A stretch of 64,000 bases of DNA from Tumebacillus lacus (lineage in GTDB: Bacteria; Bacillota; Bacilli; Tumebacillales; Tumebacillaceae). The notes under the pieces are model-generated. The model made no database searches. It was not told the origin of the DNA and worked only from the letters and a program-made list of their open reading frames with translations. The DNA lies in assembly GCF_026410385.1 (NCBI RefSeq), contig NZ_JAPMLT010000011.1, positions 109,812 through 173,811 on the forward strand, given 5' to 3'. The position numbers were made by a program, and so were the translations under genes. The first letter of the stretch is position 1. The number at the start of each line of letters is the position of its first letter. Of the stretch, positions 60,029 through 64,000 are shown piece after piece.

Positions 60029-62803
60029 ATGGAAAAACCGGACTACAGCAAAACACTCAATCTGCCGGAAACCGAGTTTCCGATGCGCGGCAACCTGCCG
60101 CAGCGCGAACCGCAGATTCAAGACAAATGGAACGAACTGAACATCTACGCAAAAGTGCAAGCCAAGCAAAACGGCAAGCCGAAGTTTGTCCTGCATGACG
60201 GTCCGCCCTATGCAAACGGCGACATTCACATCGGGCACGCGATGAACAAGATCCTCAAGGACATCATCGTCAAGAGCAAGACGATGGACGGCTTTGACGC
60301 TCCGTACGTACCGGGTTGGGATACGCACGGTATGCCGATCGAGCATGCGATCATCAAGAGCAAAGGCATCAACCGCCACGAAGTGCCGGTGACCGAGTTC
60401 CGTCAGATGTGCTTTGACTATGCGCTGGACTTTGTCGAGCGTCAAAAGGGCCAGTTCCAGCGCCTTGGCGTGCGCGGCGACTGGGAAAACCCGTACATCA
60501 CCCTGCAACCGCGCTATGAAGCGGCGCAGATCCGTGTCTTCGGCGAGATGGCGAAGCGCGGCTACATCTACAAAGGCTTGAAGCCGGTCTACTACTGTGC
60601 GGCTTGTGAAACGGCACTGGCCGAAGCGGAAGTCGAGTATGCGGACAAAACGTCGCCTTCCATCTATGTCAAATTTGCAGTCAAAGACGGCAAAGGCGTG
60701 CTGCCGACCGAACATACATCCATCGTCATCTGGACGACCACTCCGTGGACGCTCCCGGCCAACGTGGCGATCGCATTGGGTCCGGACTTTGAATACAACC
60801 TCGTCGAAGTAAACGGCGAGAACCTGCTCGTCGCCAAAGAACTGACCGCCGCCGTGCTGAAAACGGCAGGCATCGAAGGCGAGCCGAACATCGTCGGCAC
60901 GTTCTTGGGCAAAGACCTTGAGCGCGTCGTCGCCAAACATCCGTTCATGGACCGCGAGTCGTTGGTCATCCTGGGCGACCACGTCACCTTGGAGTCGGGC
61001 ACCGGTTGTGTGCATACCGCTCCGGGCCACGGGATGGAAGACTACTTGGTCGGTTTGAAATACGACCTGCCGATCTTGGCACCGGTCGATGGCCAAGGCA
61101 AATTTACCGCAGATGCGGGCAAATATGCGGGTCAGTTCTACATCAAGGCAAACAAAGCGATCGCAGCTGACCTGCATGAGAGCGGCCACATGTTGGCGGA
61201 GAAGTCGCTGGATCACTCCTATCCGCACTGCTGGCGTTGCAAAAATCCGGTCTTCTTCCGCGCGACCGAACAATGGTTCGGCTCGATTGACAAGTTCCGT
61301 GAACAATTGCTGGAACAGATCAAAGCGGTCAACTGGGACCCGCATTGGGGCGAAGTGCGCCTGCACAACATGGTGGCCGACCGAACCGACTGGTGCATCT
61401 CCCGACAGCGCAAATGGGGCGTGCCGATCCCGATCTTCTATTGCACCGACTGCAACACGGAGATTGTGACCGACGAGACGATCGACAAAGTCTCCAACCT
61501 GTTTGCCGAGCACGGTTCGCAGGTTTGGTTTGAAAAAGAGGCGCATGAACTGGTGCCGGAAGGGCTGACCTGCTCCTGCGGCGGCACCCATTTCCGCAAA
61601 GAGAGCGACACGATGGACGTGTGGTTCGACTCCGGTTCGTCGCACATGGCGGTCTGCGAGGCACGCGAAGAGCTGCACTGGCCGGCCGACCTGTACCTCG
61701 AAGGCTCCGATCAATACCGCGGCTGGTTCAACTCCTCGCTGTCGACCGGCGTGGCGGTTCGCGGCCAGGCTCCGTACAAGATGATCCTCTCGCACGGCTT
61801 CACGCTGGACGGCGAAGGGCGCAAAATGTCCAAGTCGATCGGCAACACCGTCGACCCGCTGAAAGTGATGAACCAGTACGGCGCTGACATCCTGCGCCTG
61901 TGGGTGGCATCGGTCGACTTCCGCGCAGACACCCGCGTGTCCGATGCGATCCTCAAGCAAGTCGCCGAAGTGTACCGCAAAGTGCGCAACACGTTCCGCT
62001 ATCTGCTCGGCAACTTGAACGACTTCGATCCGAAGACCGATAAAGTGGCGCCGGAGCAACTGCTGGAAATCGACCGCTTTGCTTTGAACCGCTTCACTCA
62101 GGTGAGTGACCGCGTGCACAACGGCTATCGCAAATATGACTTCCACACCGTCTATGTGGAGATCAACAATTTCTGCACCGTCGACCTGTCGTCGTTCTAC
62201 TTCGACGTGTCCAAAGACCGGATGTACACCGTGGCACCGTCCGCTCTGGAGCGTCGTTCCGCGCAGACGGCGATGTACGAGATCCTCGTCGGCCTGACCA
62301 AACTGGTCGCGCCGATCCTGTCGCACACCGCCGACGAAGTGTGGGGCTATGTGCCGGGTGCGGAAGAGGAAAGCGTGCAGCTGACCGAGTGGGACGATGC
62401 GCCGGTGGCGTTCGATGCAGAACTCGACCGCAAATGGGGCGCGGTGCTCACCGTTCGCGACGAGATCCTCAAGGCGATGGAAGTCGCGCGTCAGGAGAAG
62501 GTCATCGGCAAATCGCTGACGGCTGCTCTCGACCTCTACCCGAACGCAGAGACGCTGGCTGTGTTGCACTCTGTGCCGCGCCTGCATGAGGTGCTCGGCG
62601 TGTCGCAAGTCAACGTGCACGAGGCGGGTGCGGACGTGCCGGGCGATGCTGTTGCCTATGCAGGTCTCGCGATCCGCGTCAAAGCGGCTGCAGGTGAGAC
62701 GTGCGAGCGTTGCCGCGTCGTGACGACCGAGGTCGGTACCGACCCGAACCATCCGACGATCTGCCCGGTTTGTGCGGGCAACGTCGTACACTTCCTTGGC
62801 TAG
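60029..62803 (+). CDS. ileS: isoleucyl-tRNA synthetase
   Basis: This 924-residue class I synthetase charges tRNA-Ile and edits valine. It has [15 protein letters not shown] (HIGH motif), the CP1 editing domain with [15 protein letters not shown] and the Asp-containing [20 protein letters not shown], an anticodon-binding domain, and a C-terminal zinc ribbon (CERC...CPVC). Length and the zinc ribbon fit the bacterial type that is sensitive to mupirocin. The ATG at 60029 follows GGAGGGACAG. Controlled by the T-box upstream. Confidence 0.97.
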   Translation: MEKPDYSKTLNLPETEFPMRGNLPQREPQIQDKWNELNIYAKVQAKQNGKPKFVLHDGPPYANGDIHIGHAMNKILKDIIVKSKTMDGFDAPYVPGWDTHGMPIEHAIIKSKGINRHEVPVTEFRQMCFDYALDFVERQKGQFQRLGVRGDWENPYITLQPRYEAAQIRVFGEMAKRGYIYKGLKPVYYCAACETALAEAEVEYADKTSPSIYVKFAVKDGKGVLPTEHTSIVIWTTTPWTLPANVAIALGPDFEYNLVEVNGENLLVAKELTAAVLKTAGIEGEPNIVGTFLGKDLERVVAKHPFMDRESLVILGDHVTLESGTGCVHTAPGHGMEDYLVGLKYDLPILAPVDGQGKFTADAGKYAGQFYIKANKAIAADLHESGHMLAEKSLDHSYPHCWRCKNPVFFRATEQWFGSIDKFREQLLEQIKAVNWDPHWGEVRLHNMVADRTDWCISRQRKWGVPIPIFYCTDCNTEIVTDETIDKVSNLFAEHGSQVWFEKEAHELVPEGLTCSCGGTHFRKESDTMDVWFDSGSSHMAVCEAREELHWPADLYLEGSDQYRGWFNSSLSTGVAVRGQAPYKMILSHGFTLDGEGRKMSKSIGNTVDPLKVMNQYGADILRLWVASVDFRADTRVSDAILKQVAEVYRKVRNTFRYLLGNLNDFDPKTDKVAPEQLLEIDRFALNRFTQVSDRVHNGYRKYDFHTVYVEINNFCTVDLSSFYFDVSKDRMYTVAPSALERRSAQTAMYEILVGLTKLVAPILSHTADEVWGYVPGAEEESVQLTEWDDAPVAFDAELDRKWGAVLTVRDEILKAMEVARQEKVIGKSLTAALDLYPNAETLAVLHSVPRLHEVLGVSQVNVHEAGADVPGDAVAYAGLAIRVKAAAGETCERCRVVTTEVGTDPNHPTICPVCAGNVVHFLG

Positions 62804-62822
62804 TACCGGTTTGAAGTAAAAG

Positions 62823-62862
62823 AAAATCCCCTTCGCAGTCCAGGCTGTGAAGGGGATTTTTT
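62823..62862. terminator. bidirectional terminator between ileS and the minus-strand gene
   Basis: AAAATCCCCTTC pairs with GAAGGGGATTTT around a 14-base loop, with T6 on the plus strand and an equivalent T run on the minus strand. Confidence 0.9.
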
Positions 62863-62866
62863 GTGA

Positions 62867-63256
62867 TTATCTCTTGTAGGGGTAGCCGCCGTACGGATAA
62901 CCGCCACCGCCATACGGGTAGCCGCCGTAGTATGGGTACGGGTACGGGGTCGGGATGGGAGCCGGGATCGGGACCGGGACCGGAGCCGGGAATGGAACCG
63001 GTCCGTAGAACGGAGGGCGACGACGGCGACGACGGCGGCGCGGGCGACCGCCCGGGACCGGGACGGGCACCGGGACGAAACGATAGTCGCCCTGCGGTGC
63101 TTCAAAGTGCGCCGGCACTTCTTGTTGCGGGTCGTAGTCGTATTCTACTTGCGGAGATTGCGGCAGGTAACGGGTATCGATTTCATGGATCTCCGGATCA
63201 TATTGATAGTACGGGATCAGGCGGACATCCGAATCGTTGCGATACTTTTTGCCCAC
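62867..63256 (-). CDS. low-complexity Pro/Tyr/Gly-rich protein, possible spore coat protein
   Basis: I do not recognise a family for this 129-residue protein. It has an acidic, Tyr-rich N-terminal part, eight consecutive arginines near residue 80, Pro-Val/Pro-Ala dipeptide repeats (PVPFPAPVPVPIPAPIP) on both sides and a Gly-Tyr-Pro tail (YPYGGGGYPYGGYPYKR). Tyr/Gly/Pro-rich basic proteins of this sort occur in spore coats, which fits the organism, but this is inference. It starts at GTG 63256 with AAAGGAG 12 bp upstream. The 200 bp between it and the rRNA promoter shows nothing else. Confidence 0.65.
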   Translation of the reverse strand: MGKKYRNDSDVRLIPYYQYDPEIHEIDTRYLPQSPQVEYDYDPQQEVPAHFEAPQGDYRFVPVPVPVPGGRPRRRRRRRRPPFYGPVPFPAPVPVPIPAPIPTPYPYPYYGGYPYGGGGYPYGGYPYKR

Positions 63257-63460
63257 AGGGGTCAGCTCCTTTTGTGCGTTTGTCAGGGTGTTACCGACAT
63301 CTAAAGGATATGTGCGGAGTTGATGTGTGGTGTCGGATCGTGGAAAAACGGGCGTTTGCCCAGAAGCAAGATCAGGGAGAAAGGTCGAGAGAATCTAGCA
63401 TCATGAGCCGATAGTTTCACATAAACGCGGGAAACGTCACATTTTGTTTGAAATGTTGCT

Positions 63461-63502
63461 TTGATCTCCTGCAGGTGTCATGGTATGATTACTCCTGTCG
63501 CC
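63461..63502 (+). promoter_or_regulatory. stable-RNA promoter C (rRNA operon) with CTGTCGCC initial region
   Basis: TTGATC (63461-63466), 17 bp, TATGAT (63484-63489), 5 bp, then CTGTCGCC (63495-63502) and GCGAG, upstream of tRNA-Ser, tRNA-Lys and 16S rRNA. Confidence 0.65.
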
Positions 63503-63537
63503 GCGAGAGACAAGCGGTTGACGGGAAATGAATACGC

Positions 63538-63629
63538 GGAGGAATGTCCGAGTTTGGTCGAAGGAGCTTGACTCGAAATCAAGTAGGCGGGAAACCGTCT
63601 CGGGGGTTCGAATCCCTCTTCCTCCGCCA
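63538..63629 (+). tRNA. tRNA-Ser (anticodon CGA)
   Basis: Acceptor GGAGGAA/TTCCTCC, anticodon stem CTTGA/TCAAG with loop CTCGAAA, a long variable arm (GGCGGGAAACCGTC) typical of serine, T-loop TTCGAAT, encoded CCA. Confidence 0.96.
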
Positions 63630-63633
63630 CCAT

Positions 63634-63709
63634 GAGTCATTAGCTCAGTTGGTAGAGCAGCTGACTTTTAATCAGCGGGTCGAAGGTTCGAGTCCTTCAT
63701 GACTCACCA
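63634..63709 (+). tRNA. tRNA-Lys (anticodon TTT)
   Basis: Acceptor GAGTCAT/ATGACTC, anticodon stem GCTGA/TCAGC with loop CTTTTAA, T-loop TTCGAGT, encoded CCA. It is 4 bp after tRNA-Ser. Confidence 0.97.
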
Positions 63710-63802
63710 TGTTTGTCTCTTTTTTGATTGATCCTTGAAAACTAAACGAGTGTTACGAGATCGATTTTCGAGCCAGCGATTCAGTTCGCTATGAACCAAA
63801 CT

Positions 63803-64000
63803 TTTATTGAGAGTTTGATCCTGGCTCAGGACGAACGCTGGCGGCGTGCCTAATACATGCAAGTCGAGCGGACTGAATCGGAGCTTGCTCCGAGGATGTC
63901 AGCGGCGGACGGGTGAGTAACACGTGGGCAATCTGCCCGACAGACCGGGATAACGCTTGGAAACGAGTGCTAATACCGGATAGGCTCTTGAGTCGCATGA
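63803..64000 (+). rRNA. 16S ribosomal RNA, 5' part
   Basis: The conserved GAGAGTTTGATCCTGGCTCA region starts at about 63809, and GGCGGACGGGTGAGTAACAC is present further on. The gene runs off the window. The upstream spacer holds CCTTGAAAACTAAAC, a sequence typical of Bacillales pre-rRNA leaders. The 5' end is estimated by comparison with B. subtilis and could be off by a few bases. Confidence 0.97.

Noticed and set aside
1..64000. CRISPR arrays, prophage and complete insertion sequences
   Set aside because: No regularly spaced direct repeats, integrase, transposase or phage structural genes were seen.

Overview
The window is chromosomal DNA of a GC-rich, endospore-forming member of the Bacillales. 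Evidence for this is the complete division and cell-wall (dcw) cluster in Bacillus order, the sporulation genes spoVD, spoVE, spoIIGA, sigE and sigG, a B-type RNase P RNA, an Ile T-box and a Firmicutes-type 16S start. High GC in protein genes and the 16S 5' end fit the Alicyclobacillaceae (Tumebacillus-like), but I could not run a comparison, so the genus is an inference.

Layout. 1-2.5 kb: minus-strand operon (unknown disordered protein, alpha/beta hydrolase, SDR cut by the window edge). 2.5-7.5 kb: leucine-degradation operon like yngH-yngHB-yngG-yngF-yngE (methylcrotonyl-CoA carboxylase, methylglutaconyl-CoA hydratase, HMG-CoA lyase). 7.6-8.7 kb: a DsbA-like gene with an in-frame TGA exactly at the first cysteine of its CxxC motif, followed by a SECIS-like hairpin, coupled to a sugar O-acetyltransferase. 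8.9-12.7 kb: a subtilase remnant, an exported unknown protein, a cysteine-rich exported TPR protein and a membrane-anchored DsbA. 12.8-17.3 kb: a complete Liv-type branched-chain amino acid ABC transporter. 17.4-26.2 kb: a long RelA/SpoT-domain synthetase, a 1583-residue amylopullulanase behind tandem cre-like sites, panE, and a divergent HxlR regulator/NamA pair.

26.3-47.8 kb: dcw cluster mraZ-rsmH-ftsL-pbpB-spoVD-murE-murF-mraY-murD-spoVE-murG-murB-murA-divIB-ylxW-ylxX-sbp-ftsA-ftsZ. 47.8-52.8 kb: an insertion relative to Bacillus gene order. It carries a small RiPP locus (two 20-residue precursor paralogues, a fused RRE-E1/ThiF enzyme, an RRE-M50 membrane protease), four tRNAs, a DMT transporter and rnpB. 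52.9-62.8 kb: spoIIGA-sigE-sigG, ylmC, pgeF, ylmE, sepF, ylmG, ylmH, divIVA and T-box-controlled ileS. 62.9-64 kb: a low-complexity coat-like gene, then tRNA-Ser, tRNA-Lys and the start of a 16S rRNA.

The genes fit together as leucine uptake (Liv) and breakdown (Mcc), starch use under carbon control, and the full chain from peptidoglycan precursor synthesis through septation (FtsAZ, SepF, DivIVA) to the sporulation sigma cascade. The most unusual items are the possible selenocysteine DsbA, the RRE-E1/M50 RiPP locus, and a second tRNA-Thr(CGT) in which the near-invariant G19-C56 pair is replaced by A19-U56.
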